Source of the DNA: Rhodococcus opacus
Lineage (GTDB): Bacteria; Actinomycetota; Actinomycetes; Mycobacteriales; Mycobacteriaceae
DNA: 64,000 nt
Assembly (NCBI RefSeq): GCF_012396235.1
Contig: NZ_JAAXPA010000025.1
Location: 1-64,000, forward strand
Direction of reading: 5' to 3'
Positions 32,638-42,078 of this stretch are shown here, piece by piece. The position numbers and the translations under genes are program-made. The notes under the pieces were generated by a model, which searched no databases, had not been told where the DNA came from, and saw only the letters and a list, made by a program, of their open reading frames with translations. How positions within the stretch are numbered: position 1 is the stretch's first letter; every line of letters starts with the position of its first letter.

Positions 32638-33950
32638 AGACCGGCATCTGCACCCGCGCGAGGCAACTCGTGTGGTAGCCGCCGGCTGGGTTCTCGAGGA
32701 AGCCGACCGTGACGGCCGGGGCACAATCCGAGGACTGCAGTACGTCGTGACCGAGCCCCGGGAACTCGAGGACCTCGGACCGCGACAGGGTTTCGGCCGC
32801 GGTCCGCGCCTGCGACGGCGGGGTGACGGCGTCGAGTGAACCGGTGAGGAGCAGGGCCGGCACGTCGCTCGCCGTGGGCTCGTGCACGCGGGCGTCGGAC
32901 GCGGGCACGCCCCAGACGTCGCAGTCGTCGAAGATCCGGGCCGCCTGCGGCACCAGCGACAGCACGGGGTCCGGGAAGTCCCGGAGCACCCGCTTCGCGG
33001 TGGCGGCAACCCGCTCACGGTCGGTGAACGCCGTCTGCTCACCGCCCACCCCGAACGTCAGCCCGCAGCCGATGAGGCCCGGCGGTGTCACCGTGCCGAG
33101 CAGCGCGGTGGCGGCCCGGACGCCGTCGCCGGTGGCGGTCGAGTGGATGAGCGCGGGAAGCCCTGCGTAGTTCCCCGGCGCCAGACTCTGCTGGATCACC
33201 AGATTCGTGAACGTGTACCCGTCGAGGACGACGCGCCTGCCGGACAGGCCGACGGTCAGCGGCGAGGCGGCCAGCCGGTTCACGGTCCCGGTGAATTCGT
33301 CCTGCAGCCTGGGGTAGGCGGCGGCGCATGCCGGCTGAGCGGCGCACGCGTCGAACAGTGCGCGGTATCCCTCGGCGGCGCCCGGCCAGAAGCCCTCGAT
33401 GATGTTGCTCTGCGTCGGTACGACCGAGTCCAGCACGACGCTGCGGATGCCGTCCGGGTGGTCGCGGAGCAGCGTCAGCGCGAGGTGGGTGCCGTACGAG
33501 ACGCCGTAGATGTTCCACTCGTCGAGGCCGAGCGCCACCCGCAGATCCGCGACGTCGGCGGCGTTCGCGGTGGTGTCGTACGCGCCCAGGTCGTAGCCGC
33601 CACCGGCCGTCCGGTCGCGGCACGATCGGGTGGCCTGGACGTCGAGCGGGTCGGGTCGCGGGGTCGGAGACGTGGCAGCCAGTCGCGTCACGGCCAGGTC
33701 GATCCGTCGTCCGTCCGGACGCGATCGGTCCTCCGGCACGGTCAGGGTGCCACAGCTGAAGCCGGGTCCGAGATCGAGTTGCGGCACCCCGGCGACGTTC
33801 GGGGACGGGCACGCCGCGGCGGTGTACGTGGCCGCGGACGAGGGGTCCGGATCCCGGTGCGGAGCCACCCCGGGATCCGCACGCCGACACCAGGCCCATC
33901 GGCGCGGTCACCGCACATCCCAGGGCCAGCATTCGCACGGACACCCGCAT
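32624..33950 (-). pseudogene. Alpha/beta hydrolase (TAP-like), probably inactivated by frameshift and internal deletion
   Basis: The reading starts at ATG 33950 with a lipoprotein signal (lipobox LVSAC) in one frame, then the mature part continues in another frame from about 33865 (PDPSSAATYTAAACP onward). GxSxG is present as GVSYGT, with GSLDAVTPP and GLGHD for the acid and histidine. After LAATSPTPRPDPL the sequence passes at once to LDVQATRSC, so the segment with GGPGG oxyanion loop and DQRG, about 60-100 residues in tripeptidyl-aminopeptidase relatives, is missing. Two defects make a decayed gene likely; sequencing error could explain only the first. Confidence 0.65.
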
Positions 33951-34049
33951 GGTCCCGACGCCCCGCGGGTGGCCTCCGCAGCCCACATACTTCGCGGTCT
34001 GTCGTCCAATTTGCCCTGGTGCGGCACCCGCGGCTGGCAGGATGAATTG

Positions 34050-34679
34050 GTGTCATCTGCGGCAACTCCGAAGGGCGAACGGCGCCGACAGGCGCTGGTC
34101 GAGGCTGCCGCCGATCTGTTGCTCGAGGGCGGATTCGACGCGGTCCGGCACCGCTCGGTGGCCACCCGGGCCGACCTTCCTCTCGCGTCGACCACCTACT
34201 ATTTCGAGTCGCTGGACGACCTGATCGCGAAGGCCGTCGAATGCAACGGCAACCGTGATCTCGCGGTCATGCGCGGCCGCGTCGACGACGTCACGCACCG
34301 GCGCCGCGGTCGTGAATCCACCGTCGACCTCCTCCTCGACCTACTCGTCGGACCGGCTCTGATCAGTGAGGACTGCCGCGAGAGGCTGATCTCCCGGTAC
34401 GAGCGGTTCACGGCCTGCGCGCGTCGCCCCGAACTGCGTGAGGTCCAGTTGCGGTTGCGCGCACAACTCGACGACGTACTCACCGAGGCCCTGCGACGCT
34501 CCGACCGCGACGTCCGGCAGGAGCAACTCCGGCGGCTCGTCGCCGTCGTCGACGGAGCCCTGGTGACCGCGCTCGGCGAACACGACCCCGACCTGCGGGC
34601 CCTCGCCCGGGCCATGCTGCTCGACGTCGTCGACGTCGTCGCGCCCGCCCTGGACCGGCCGGACCACGTCGAGCTGTAG
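34050..34679 (+). CDS. TetR family transcriptional regulator
   Basis: 209 aa. N-terminal helix-turn-helix (RRRQALVEAAADLLLEGGFD, then VATRADLPLASTTYYFESLD) followed by a helical effector domain of the TetR_C_31 kind. GTG 34050 gives MSSAATPKGERRR; no strong ribosome binding site is seen. It is divergent from the decayed hydrolase and 22 bases upstream of purB. Target unknown; the hydrolase is the natural candidate. Confidence 0.83.
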   Translation: MSSAATPKGERRRQALVEAAADLLLEGGFDAVRHRSVATRADLPLASTTYYFESLDDLIAKAVECNGNRDLAVMRGRVDDVTHRRRGRESTVDLLLDLLVGPALISEDCRERLISRYERFTACARRPELREVQLRLRAQLDDVLTEALRRSDRDVRQEQLRRLVAVVDGALVTALGEHDPDLRALARAMLLDVVDVVAPALDRPDHVEL

Positions 34680-34701
34680 CACCGCCGTAAACTGAGGACT
34701 C

Positions 34702-36123
34702 GTGAGCCGCATCCCGAACGTCCTTGCCAACCGTTACGCCAGCCCCGAACTCGTCGAGTTGTGGTCGCCCGAGCACAAGATCGTCCTCGAGCGTCAGCTG
34801 TGGCTCGCCGTGCTGCGTGCCCAGGCGGAACTCGGGATCGACGTGCCGGCCGAGGCGCTCGCCGACTACGAGCGGGTGCTCGAGCAGGTGGACCTCGACT
34901 CCATCGCCGACCGTGAGCGCGTCACGCGCCACGACGTGAAGGCCCGCATCGAGGAGTTCAACGCCCTCGCCGGGCACGAGCAGGTTCACAAGGGTCTGAC
35001 CAGCCGCGACCTCACCGAGAACGTCGAGCAGCTGCAGATCCTGCGGTCGCTCGAGCACGTGCACGCGCACGGTGTCGCGGTCGCCGCCCGGCTGGCCGAG
35101 CGGGCCGCCGAGTACGGCAGCCTCGTCATGGCCGGCCGGTCGCACAACGTCGCGGCGCAGGCCACCACACTGGGCAAGCGGTTCGCGTCGGCGGCCGACG
35201 AACTGCTCGTCGCGCTCACCCGGCTGCGCGAGCTGATCGACCGCTACCCGCTGCGTGGCATCAAGGGCCCCATGGGCACAGCGCAGGACATGCTCGACCT
35301 CCTCGACGGCGACGCGTCCAAGCTGGAGGCGCTCGAGCAGAAGGTCGCCGAGCACCTCGGCTTCTCCCACGTGTTCACGAGCGTCGGTCAGGTGTACCCG
35401 CGGTCGCTGGACCACGACGTGCTGTCCGCGCTGGTTCAGGTGGCGGCCGGGCCGTCGTCGTTCGCGCACACCATCCGCCTGATGGCCGGCCACGAACTGG
35501 TCACCGAGGGCTTCCAGCCCGGCCAGGTCGGGTCGTCCGCGATGCCGCACAAGATGAACACCCGTTCCTGCGAGCGCGTCAACGGACTGCAGGTCGTGCT
35601 GCGCGGGTACGCGTCCATGGCCGCCGAGCTCGCGGGCGCGCAGTGGAACGAGGGCGACGTGTTCTGCTCGGTGGTGCGCCGCGTCGCACTGCCGGACGCG
35701 TTCTTCGCGATCGACGGACTGATCGAGACGTTCCTGACGGTGCTCGCCGAATTCGGCGCCTACCCCGCCGTCATCGAGAAGGAACTCACCCGGTACCTGC
35801 CGTTCCTCGCCACGACCAAGGTCCTGATGGCCCTGGTGCGGGCCGGTGTGGGCCGGGAGACGGCGCACGAGGTCATCAAGGAACACGCCGTCGCTGTCGC
35901 GCTGGCGATGCGCGAAGAAGGCAAGGAACCCGACCTCCTCGACCGACTGGCCGCCGACGACCGCCTGCCCCTCGACCGGGCCGCCCTCGACGAGGCCCTC
36001 GCCGACAAGAAGGCGTTCATCGGTGCCGCCGAGTCCCAGGTCGCCACGGTCGTCGCGCAGGTGCAGAAGCTCGTCGATGCCAACCCCGAGGCAGCCGCCT
36101 ACCAGCCGTCCCCGATCCTGTAG
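34702..36123 (+). CDS. purB: Adenylosuccinate lyase
   Basis: 473-aa fumarase/aspartase-superfamily enzyme of purine synthesis. It cleaves SAICAR to AICAR and adenylosuccinate to AMP. The signature loop GSSAMPHKMNTRSCE holds the catalytic serine; HKGLTSRDLTENVEQLQ and AGRSHNVAAQATTLGKR carry the substrate-binding residues. Start GTG 34702 matches the conserved MSRIPNVLANRYASPE. Followed by a strong hairpin. Confidence 0.97.
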   Translation: MSRIPNVLANRYASPELVELWSPEHKIVLERQLWLAVLRAQAELGIDVPAEALADYERVLEQVDLDSIADRERVTRHDVKARIEEFNALAGHEQVHKGLTSRDLTENVEQLQILRSLEHVHAHGVAVAARLAERAAEYGSLVMAGRSHNVAAQATTLGKRFASAADELLVALTRLRELIDRYPLRGIKGPMGTAQDMLDLLDGDASKLEALEQKVAEHLGFSHVFTSVGQVYPRSLDHDVLSALVQVAAGPSSFAHTIRLMAGHELVTEGFQPGQVGSSAMPHKMNTRSCERVNGLQVVLRGYASMAAELAGAQWNEGDVFCSVVRRVALPDAFFAIDGLIETFLTVLAEFGAYPAVIEKELTRYLPFLATTKVLMALVRAGVGRETAHEVIKEHAVAVALAMREEGKEPDLLDRLAADDRLPLDRAALDEALADKKAFIGAAESQVATVVAQVQKLVDANPEAAAYQPSPIL

Positions 36124-36136
36124 GCGCGTAGCGCCC

Positions 36137-36176
36137 GTGCGCCTTTTTGGTAGCGGGGGCTACCGAAAAGGCGCAC
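36137..36176 (+). terminator. Hairpin after purB
   Basis: An 18-pair stem with one wobble pair and a four-base GGGG loop; the T-rich left arm (GCGCCTTTTTGG) and A-rich right arm could also work for leftward transcription. It precedes the HIT gene by 22 bases. Confidence 0.75.
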
Positions 36177-36198
36177 AAGCACCGGAGGTGCCTAACCC

Positions 36199-36612
36199 GT
36201 GAACTGCATTTTCTGCGAGATCGTGTCGGGCCGATCCGACGCCAGCGTCGTGCACGAGGACGACGACGTGATGGCGTTCATGGACATCCGGCCGTGGACC
36301 TCCGGACACCTGCTGGTGGTCCCGAAGCGGCACGCGACCGGGCTCGCCGACCTCGACCCGGGTGACGGAGCGGCGGTGTTCGCGGTGGGGCAGCGCATCG
36401 CGACCGCGCTGCGCCACGGGCCGATGCGGGCTCAGGGCGTCAACCTGTTCCTGGCCGACGGGATCGCCGCCGGCCAGGAGGTCTTCCACGTCCACCTGCA
36501 CGTCGTTCCCCGCACGGCCGGTGACGGGTTCGGGCTGCGCGGAATGCCGAAGTCGCCGAGCCGGATCGCGCTCGATCAGACGGCGGGCGTCATCCGTTCC
36601 TCCCTCACCTGA
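36199..36612 (+). CDS. HIT family hydrolase
   Basis: 137 aa. The HIT motif HVHLHVVP contains the catalytic histidine triad; the N-terminus CIFCEIVSG gives the zinc-binding pair found in HINT/HIT nucleotide hydrolases. Acts on nucleotide phosphoramidates or related adducts. GTG 36199 follows GGAGGTG at about 36184. It probably forms its own unit after the purB hairpin. Confidence 0.9.
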   Translation: MNCIFCEIVSGRSDASVVHEDDDVMAFMDIRPWTSGHLLVVPKRHATGLADLDPGDGAAVFAVGQRIATALRHGPMRAQGVNLFLADGIAAGQEVFHVHLHVVPRTAGDGFGLRGMPKSPSRIALDQTAGVIRSSLT

Positions 36613-36655
36613 CGTGAGTGGCAAAGCGCGCGGGAGCACACTTTGTCACTCACGT
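36612..36655. terminator. Bidirectional terminator hairpin
   Basis: Arms ACGTGAGTGGCAAAG (36612-36626) and CTTTGTCACTCACGT (36641-36655) pair over 15 bases with one wobble. It covers the 3' ends of the convergent HIT and NRDE genes, the NRDE stop lying inside it. Confidence 0.7.
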
Positions 36656-37410
36656 GCGGGGTAGTGGACCTCGCCGGTGCGGCCGTTCTCGTCGAACCGT
36701 CGTTCGGTGATGTCGAAGGTGCCGTCCGGCCGGACCCGCAGCAGTGTCGACGCCCGCGTCCCGTAGTCGCCGTAGTGAATGAACCGGGACGACAGGGCGC
36801 GTTCGAGTTCGGGTTCGATGCCCGTGTCGGGCAGCGCCTCCCACGGTGCGGGGTCGCTGTCGGCGAGCACGTCGAAGTATGCCCCCGGATCCGCATCGGG
36901 GTTGCCGTCGTCGGCGGCGAGTGCAGCGGCGAACGCCTGCTTGCCGCCGGTCACCTTCGGCCAGGGCGTGTCGAGTTCGGCGTTGGACAGGCCGTGGACG
37001 CCGGGTTCCACTCGCTGCCGCCGACCGTGGGGCCGGTTGGTGGCCCACCACAGTTCCGCGGGGTCGCCGACGAGCAGGTTGAAGCTGCCGTACTCGGCGC
37101 CCGTCGCGGCCACCTGTGCGGCGTAGTCGGCGGGGGACAGCCGACCGCGGAGGTAGTCGACGGGCAGGGCCCCACGCGACCGTGCCCCGGTCGAGGGTGC
37201 GCCGTTGCGGACGTTGGTGACGGCCGCGAATCGCAGGGAGTCGGCGATTCCCATCCAGGTGCCGCCGGCGAGTAGATCGCGGCCCGCGACGAACCCGTCG
37301 TCCCACCTGCTCAGCGGTTCGGTGGGGCGGGTGTAGAACTCGTCGCGGTTGGCCGCGACGACGAGGGGGAGGTCGGGGCGGGTATGCCAGGCGAACAGGA
37401 CCAGGCACAT
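36646..37410 (-). CDS. NRDE family protein (TANGO2-like)
   Basis: 254 aa. The N-terminal MCLVLFAWHTRPDLPLVVAA ending in NRDEFYTRPT defines the NRDE family, whose members have an N-terminal nucleophile-like fold. The related human TANGO2 is linked to heme or CoA metabolism. No enzyme activity is established for bacterial members. Complete, with the invariant second-position cysteine. Divergent from the MarR gene. Confidence 0.88.
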   Translation of the reverse strand: MCLVLFAWHTRPDLPLVVAANRDEFYTRPTEPLSRWDDGFVAGRDLLAGGTWMGIADSLRFAAVTNVRNGAPSTGARSRGALPVDYLRGRLSPADYAAQVAATGAEYGSFNLLVGDPAELWWATNRPHGRRQRVEPGVHGLSNAELDTPWPKVTGGKQAFAAALAADDGNPDADPGAYFDVLADSDPAPWEALPDTGIEPELERALSSRFIHYGDYGTRASTLLRVRPDGTFDITERRFDENGRTGEVHYPARE

Positions 37411-37478
37411 GCAGACGTCTCCTCGTCACCTCGATCATCCGAACTCGGTGTGCATGCCCGAGCGTAGCTGCCCTCGAA

Positions 37479-37499
37479 ATACCTCTGAAACAGAGCTAT
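37479..37499. promoter_or_regulatory. Probable MarR operator
   Basis: ATACCTCTG-AAA-CAGAGCTAT is a near-perfect inverted repeat (one mismatch in nine-base arms) ending nine bases before the marR start. MarR proteins typically bind palindromes of this size in their own promoter. Confidence 0.6.
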
Positions 37500-37508
37500 A
37501 TTGAATCC

Positions 37509-37988
37509 ATGGCACAGAACGAGTCGCCTGCCGAACAGCTCTTCGCCGCAATCGGATTGCTGCGCCGGCACACGCGCCGGCGGGTCGGGCGGCCGTGGCC
37601 GGAGACACCGTTGACGGGGTCGCAGGTGGAGTTGGTGCGGCTGCTCCGCCGCAGGCCCGGCACGTCCGTGGCGGAAGCCGCGGCGGCCCTGGGCCTCGCG
37701 GCGAACACCGTCTCCACCCTCGTGCGGCAACTCACCGACGCCGGGCTGGTCGAACGGGTGCGGGACGAGTCCGACCGTCGCGTCGCCCGCTTGGCGCTCA
37801 CCGACGAGGCACGATCGCAGGTCGAGCGTTGGCGCGACCGCCGCAACATCGAGGTCGCGGCCGCATTCGACGGACTGAGTGCCGAGGACAGGCAGGCCAT
37901 CGAATCCGCGATACCCGCCATCACCCGCCTCGCCGGAGCGCTTCACCCGGATCAGGCCGGGCCGAGCGATCAGGAGGTCGTCAGATGA
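37509..37988 (+). CDS. MarR family transcriptional regulator
   Basis: 159 aa. The winged helix is clear: LTGSQVELVRLLRRRPGTSV, VAEAAAALGLAANTVSTLVR and the wing VRDESDRRVARLALT. It is the first gene of an operon with an ABC-2 exporter, coupled by ATGA to the ATPase, and has a palindrome over its promoter. Ligand-relieved repression of the exporter is the standard arrangement. Confidence 0.9.
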   Translation: MAQNESPAEQLFAAIGLLRRHTRRRVGRPWPETPLTGSQVELVRLLRRRPGTSVAEAAAALGLAANTVSTLVRQLTDAGLVERVRDESDRRVARLALTDEARSQVERWRDRRNIEVAAAFDGLSAEDRQAIESAIPAITRLAGALHPDQAGPSDQEVVR

Positions 37989-38830
37989 TGTTTCGCAGGG
38001 CGCAGACCGCCGCACGACAGCGGCCGGCCCACGAGGCGCTGGCACTGTCGCACGTGACCTACTCGTTCGGGGACTATACCGCGGTGAAGGACCTGAGCCT
38101 CGTGATCGAGGCGGGGGAGTGCTTCGGCCTTCTCGGCCCCAACGGGGCGGGGAAGACCACCACGATCCGACTGCTCAACACGCTTCTTCCGCTGCAGGAC
38201 GGCGACGTGAGCATCTTCGGGTACGACGTGCGCACCCAGGCGATGGCCGTTCGACGGCTGCTCGGGTATGTGCCGCAACAGTTGTCGATCGAAGGCGCGC
38301 TCACCGCCCGTGAGAACGTGTCCTGGTTCGCCCGCCTCTACGACGTACCCCGGTCCGAACGGCGGCGCCGGGTGGACGAGGTACTGGAGATGGTGGACCT
38401 CGCCGACGTCGCCGACCGGGTGGCGTCGAGTTTCTCGGGCGGCATGGTCCGGCGACTCGAACTCGCGCAGGCGTTGGTCAACCGGCCGTCGTTGCTGGTG
38501 CTCGACGAACCGACGGTCGGGCTCGATCCGGTGGCGCGGGATTCGGTGTGGGCCCGCGTCACCGAGATGCAGAAGCAGTACGGGATGACGGTCCTGCTCA
38601 CCACCCACTACATGGAAGAGGCCGAGGCACTGTGTGATCGGGTCGCGTTGATGCACCGCGGCGAACTGCGGGCGGTCGGTTCCCCGTCGGGGCTCGTCGC
38701 CGAACTGGGGCCCGACACGACGCTCGATGACGTCTTCCGCCACTTCACCGGTGACAGTCTCACCGCCGACGAGAAGGGAGGGCTCCGGGATGTCCGTAGC
38801 GCCCGCCGCACTGCCCGCCGTCTGGGCTGA
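37985..38830 (+). CDS. ABC exporter ATPase (DrrA-like)
   Basis: 281 aa. Walker A GPNGAGKTT, Q-loop YVPQQ, signature SFSGGMVRRLELAQAL, Walker B LLVLDEPTVGLD and H-loop LLTTHYMEEAEALCD are intact. The C-terminal part (TTLDDVFRHFTGD) is of the daunorubicin-resistance DrrA type. ATG 37985 overlaps the marR stop; the 3' end overlaps the permease gene by 41 bases. Confidence 0.92.
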   Translation: MMFRRAQTAARQRPAHEALALSHVTYSFGDYTAVKDLSLVIEAGECFGLLGPNGAGKTTTIRLLNTLLPLQDGDVSIFGYDVRTQAMAVRRLLGYVPQQLSIEGALTARENVSWFARLYDVPRSERRRRVDEVLEMVDLADVADRVASSFSGGMVRRLELAQALVNRPSLLVLDEPTVGLDPVARDSVWARVTEMQKQYGMTVLLTTHYMEEAEALCDRVALMHRGELRAVGSPSGLVAELGPDTTLDDVFRHFTGDSLTADEKGGLRDVRSARRTARRLG

Positions 38831-39608
38831 ACCGCCGACCCGGGGTGTGCTCCGGTTGTCGTCGCGGATCGTCACGTTCTGTCTGGTCGAGCTGCAGAAA
38901 CTCCGCCACGACCGCACCGAGTTGGTGACCCGGGCGATCCAGCCGATCCTGTGGCTGGTCATCTTCGGAGAGACGTTCAGCCGCATCCGCGCGATCCCGA
39001 CCGGCGACGTCCCCTACCTGGACTACCTGGCACCGGGCATCATCGCCCAGTCGGCGCTCTTCGTCGCGATCTTCTACGGCATCCAGATCATCTGGGAACG
39101 CGACGCAGGGGTCTTGACCAAGCTGCTCGTGACACCCACGCCGCGGGCGGCTCTCGTGACGGGCAAGGCGTTCGCGGCCGGCGTCCGCGCGGTCACCCAG
39201 GCCGTGGTCGTCGTGGTCGTGGCTGCGCTTCTCGGGGTCGGGATGACGTGGAATCCGGTTCGTCTTCTGGGTGTCGTCGCGGTCGTGGTGCTGGGCGCGG
39301 CGTTCTTCTCGTGCCTGTCGGTGGCCATCGCCGGGGTGGTGCTCAAACGTGACCGGCTGATGGGGATCGGCCAGGCGATCACGATGCCGCTGTTCTTCAC
39401 GTCGAACGCGCTGTACCCGGTGGAACTCATGCCGGGGTGGGTCCAGGCGATCAGCCGCGTGAACCCCCTGAGTTACGAGGTGTCCGCACTCAGGGGGCTG
39501 CTGATCGGCCAGCCCACGAACTACTGGCTGGACTTCGGGGTGCTCGTGGCAGCCGCGGTGCTCGGGATCGCCGTCGCGTCCGCGCTGTTGGGGCGACTGT
39601 CCCGATAG
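38790..39608 (+). CDS. ABC-2 type exporter permease (DrrB-like)
   Basis: 272 aa with six hydrophobic segments. ABC-2 landmarks are YLDYLAPGIIAQSALFVAIF and the late FFTSNALYPVELMPGWVQAI and NPLSYEVSALRGLL. GAAGGGAGG stands before ATG 38790. With the ATPase it should export a lipophilic compound or drug. Convergent with the DHB-AMP ligase only ten bases away. Confidence 0.9.
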   Translation: MSVAPAALPAVWAEPPTRGVLRLSSRIVTFCLVELQKLRHDRTELVTRAIQPILWLVIFGETFSRIRAIPTGDVPYLDYLAPGIIAQSALFVAIFYGIQIIWERDAGVLTKLLVTPTPRAALVTGKAFAAGVRAVTQAVVVVVVAALLGVGMTWNPVRLLGVVAVVVLGAAFFSCLSVAIAGVVLKRDRLMGIGQAITMPLFFTSNALYPVELMPGWVQAISRVNPLSYEVSALRGLLIGQPTNYWLDFGVLVAAAVLGIAVASALLGRLSR

Positions 39609-39618
39609 CCGGGTCGGG

Positions 39619-41271
39619 TCACGAGGCCACGAACGTCTTCTCCAGTGCCCGCCGCAGATCGGACCTGCTGATCTTGCCGACCCCGGTGACCGGGAACTCG
39701 TCGACGAACACCACCTTGTCCGGCACCTTGTAGTCGGCGAGTCCGCGGTCGCGGACGAACTTCTTGAGTTCGACGGCCTTCGGCTGCCCACCTTGCACCA
39801 CGACGAACGCGCAACTCCGTTCGCCGAGATACGGGTCGGGCATCGACACCACCGCGACGTCGGCGACGGCGGGGTGTGCGAGCAGATGGTTCTCGACCTC
39901 TTCCGCGGCCACCTTCTCGCCGCCGCGGTTGATCTGATCCTTCGCGCGGCCCTCGACGACGAGGTAGCCGTCGTCCGTGAGCCGGACGATGTCGCCGGTG
40001 CGGTAGAAGCCGTCCTCGGTGAAGGCCGTCGAATTGTGTTCGGGAGCCCGGTAATACCCGCGAATGGTGTACGGACCGCGGGTGAGCAGATGACCGGACG
40101 TGCCGTTCGGGACGGGTTCGCCCCGGTCGTCGACGACCCGGACCTCGTCGTCGGGGCTGATCGGTCTGCCCTGGGTGGTGACGATCGTGTCTTCCGGGTC
40201 GTCGAGCCGCGTGTAGTTGACGAGTCCCTCCGCCATCCCGAAGACCTGCTGCAGCGTGCACCCGAGTTCGGGACGCACCCGCTTCGCGGCCTCGGCGCTG
40301 AACTTGGCACCGCCCACCTGCAGCACCTCGAGGCTCGAGAGGTCCCGTTCGGTGCGACCACTGGCGGCCAGCCAGGCCAACGCGAGCGGCGGCACCAGAG
40401 ACGCAATCGTGACGCCCTCCTTCTCGATGAGCGCGAACGCGGTGTCGGGGCTCGGATCCGGCGCGAGCACCACGCGACCACCGGCGTGCAGCACGCCGAG
40501 GATGCCCGGTGAGCTCATCGGAAAGTTGTGCGCCGCAGGCAGAACGACGAGCATGCGGGTGCTCTCGTCGACGCCGCAGATGCGGTCCGACTCGCGCACC
40601 GAGTACAGGTAGTCGGTGTGGGTGCGCGGGATCAGCTTCGACACCCCGGTGGTCCCGCCCGAGAGCTGCAGGAACGCCACGGATTCCGGACCCACCGCCG
40701 GCCCGCCCGAGATCGGTTCCGCCGCCCGCAGTTCGTCGAGTGGCGTGAACTCCTCCGCGTCCCCGGCCACGATGATCCTGGGCGGATTCTCGGCCGAGGC
40801 CACCACGTCGCGGGCAAGTGTGCGGTAGTCGAATCCGGCGTGCGTATCGGTGACGACGTAGGCCGCGGCGTCGGTGAAGCTGCAGAAGTAGGAGATCTCC
40901 TGGACGCGGTGCGCGGGCAGCGCGAACACCGGCAGTGCACCGAGCCGGAAGACCGCGAAGATCACCTCGACGTACTCGACGATGTTCGGCAACTGCACCA
41001 CGACCCGGTCGCCGGGCTGCACCCCCGACGACTGCAGCCCGGCGGCGAGCCGGTCGGCGCGGTCGGACAGTTCCCGGTAGGTGACGGCACGGTCCGCCCC
41101 GGACGCGTCTGGTCCGGTCACGGCGATCGCGTCCCCGAATTGCTCGGCGCGGGCGCCCAGGAACTGCTGGAACGTCTCGTCCGTCCAGTACCCGGCGTCA
41201 CGGTAGCGTGCGGCGAGGTCGGCGGGGTAGCCGACGGTGGTCTCCAGGGGAGCGCGAACGCTCGTGGTCAT
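39619..41271 (-). CDS. dhbE: 2,3-dihydroxybenzoate-AMP ligase
   Basis: 550-aa stand-alone aryl-acid adenylation enzyme that starts catechol siderophore assembly by making DHB-AMP and loading it on an aryl carrier protein. The phosphate loop is LSGGTTGVSKLIPRTH. The aryl pocket HNFPMSSPG has asparagine and the second serine that in DhbE (N235, S240) fit 2,3-dihydroxybenzoate; salicylate enzymes such as MbtA have cysteine there. VFGMAEGLVNYTR and GVGKISRSDLR complete the active site. ATG 41271. Third gene of an iron-box operon. Confidence 0.92.
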   Translation of the reverse strand: MTTSVRAPLETTVGYPADLAARYRDAGYWTDETFQQFLGARAEQFGDAIAVTGPDASGADRAVTYRELSDRADRLAAGLQSSGVQPGDRVVVQLPNIVEYVEVIFAVFRLGALPVFALPAHRVQEISYFCSFTDAAAYVVTDTHAGFDYRTLARDVVASAENPPRIIVAGDAEEFTPLDELRAAEPISGGPAVGPESVAFLQLSGGTTGVSKLIPRTHTDYLYSVRESDRICGVDESTRMLVVLPAAHNFPMSSPGILGVLHAGGRVVLAPDPSPDTAFALIEKEGVTIASLVPPLALAWLAASGRTERDLSSLEVLQVGGAKFSAEAAKRVRPELGCTLQQVFGMAEGLVNYTRLDDPEDTIVTTQGRPISPDDEVRVVDDRGEPVPNGTSGHLLTRGPYTIRGYYRAPEHNSTAFTEDGFYRTGDIVRLTDDGYLVVEGRAKDQINRGGEKVAAEEVENHLLAHPAVADVAVVSMPDPYLGERSCAFVVVQGGQPKAVELKKFVRDRGLADYKVPDKVVFVDEFPVTGVGKISRSDLRRALEKTFVAS

Positions 41272-41307
41272 CGAAAGTCCTTTCACGGGCACGGCTGTCC
41301 GGGGTCG

Positions 41308-42078
41308 TCAGGCTCGGAGGGTAGCGCCGCCGTCGACGTAGAGCGCCTGCATGGTGATGTGACGTGCCCGATCCGACAGGAGGAACTCGACGGCGTCGGC
41401 GATGTCGGCGGCGTCGGCGATGCGGCCCAGCGGGATACCGACCTTGAACGAGCCCAGGTCTCCGTCGATCGCTCCGCGTGCTCCGGCGTCGTCGGCGGGA
41501 TCCGACCACAGCGACCGCTGCATCGCGGTGTCCGTCGAGCCGGGGGCGACGATGTTGGCGCGGATCCCGTATTCGGCGAGTTCGAGGCCGAGTACCCGGA
41601 CGATCATCGAGACGGCGGCCTTGGACGCGCCGTACGCGCCCATTCCGGTGCGGGGGACGCCCGCGGCGTTGGAACCGACCACGACGATGGAACCGGCTGC
41701 ACGCTCGCGCATTCCGGTGCCGACCGCCCGCAGCACGTTGACGAGGCCGGTGACGTTGACGTCGAACACGCGCTGCCAGCTCTCGGGGTCGGCGTCGAGA
41801 ACGGAGCCGGTCTCGAGCACACCCGCCACGTGCGCGAGCGCGGTGATGGGTCCGTGCTGGTCCTCGATCCGGCGGACGGTGTCGGTGACGGCGGCGGTGT
41901 CGCGGATGTCGGTGACGGCGGTGCCGAGCGGCGGAGCGTCGAGCAGTGCGGCGGTGGCGGCGAGGCCGTCGGCATCACGATCGAGCAGTACCAGGCGGTG
42001 GCCGGACCGCGACAGCGTGACGGCCGTGGCCCGTCCGATGCCCTGGGCCGCCCCGACGACCAGTGTCGTGCCGCTCAT
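41308..42078 (-). CDS. dhbA: 2,3-dihydro-2,3-dihydroxybenzoate dehydrogenase
   Basis: 256-aa SDR of the EntA/DhbA type: VVGAAQGIGRATA, aspartates in LLDRDADG for NAD, VVGSNAAGVPRTGMGAYGAS with the YGASK catalytic pair, and RANIVAPGSTDTAMQRSLW, a block typical of EntA. It aromatises the dihydrodiol to 2,3-dihydroxybenzoate. ATG 42078 overlaps the stop of the synthase gene (ATGA). Its substrate needs an isochorismatase, which is not in the window. Confidence 0.9.
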   Translation of the reverse strand: MSGTTLVVGAAQGIGRATAVTLSRSGHRLVLLDRDADGLAATAALLDAPPLGTAVTDIRDTAAVTDTVRRIEDQHGPITALAHVAGVLETGSVLDADPESWQRVFDVNVTGLVNVLRAVGTGMRERAAGSIVVVGSNAAGVPRTGMGAYGASKAAVSMIVRVLGLELAEYGIRANIVAPGSTDTAMQRSLWSDPADDAGARGAIDGDLGSFKVGIPLGRIADAADIADAVEFLLSDRARHITMQALYVDGGATLRA

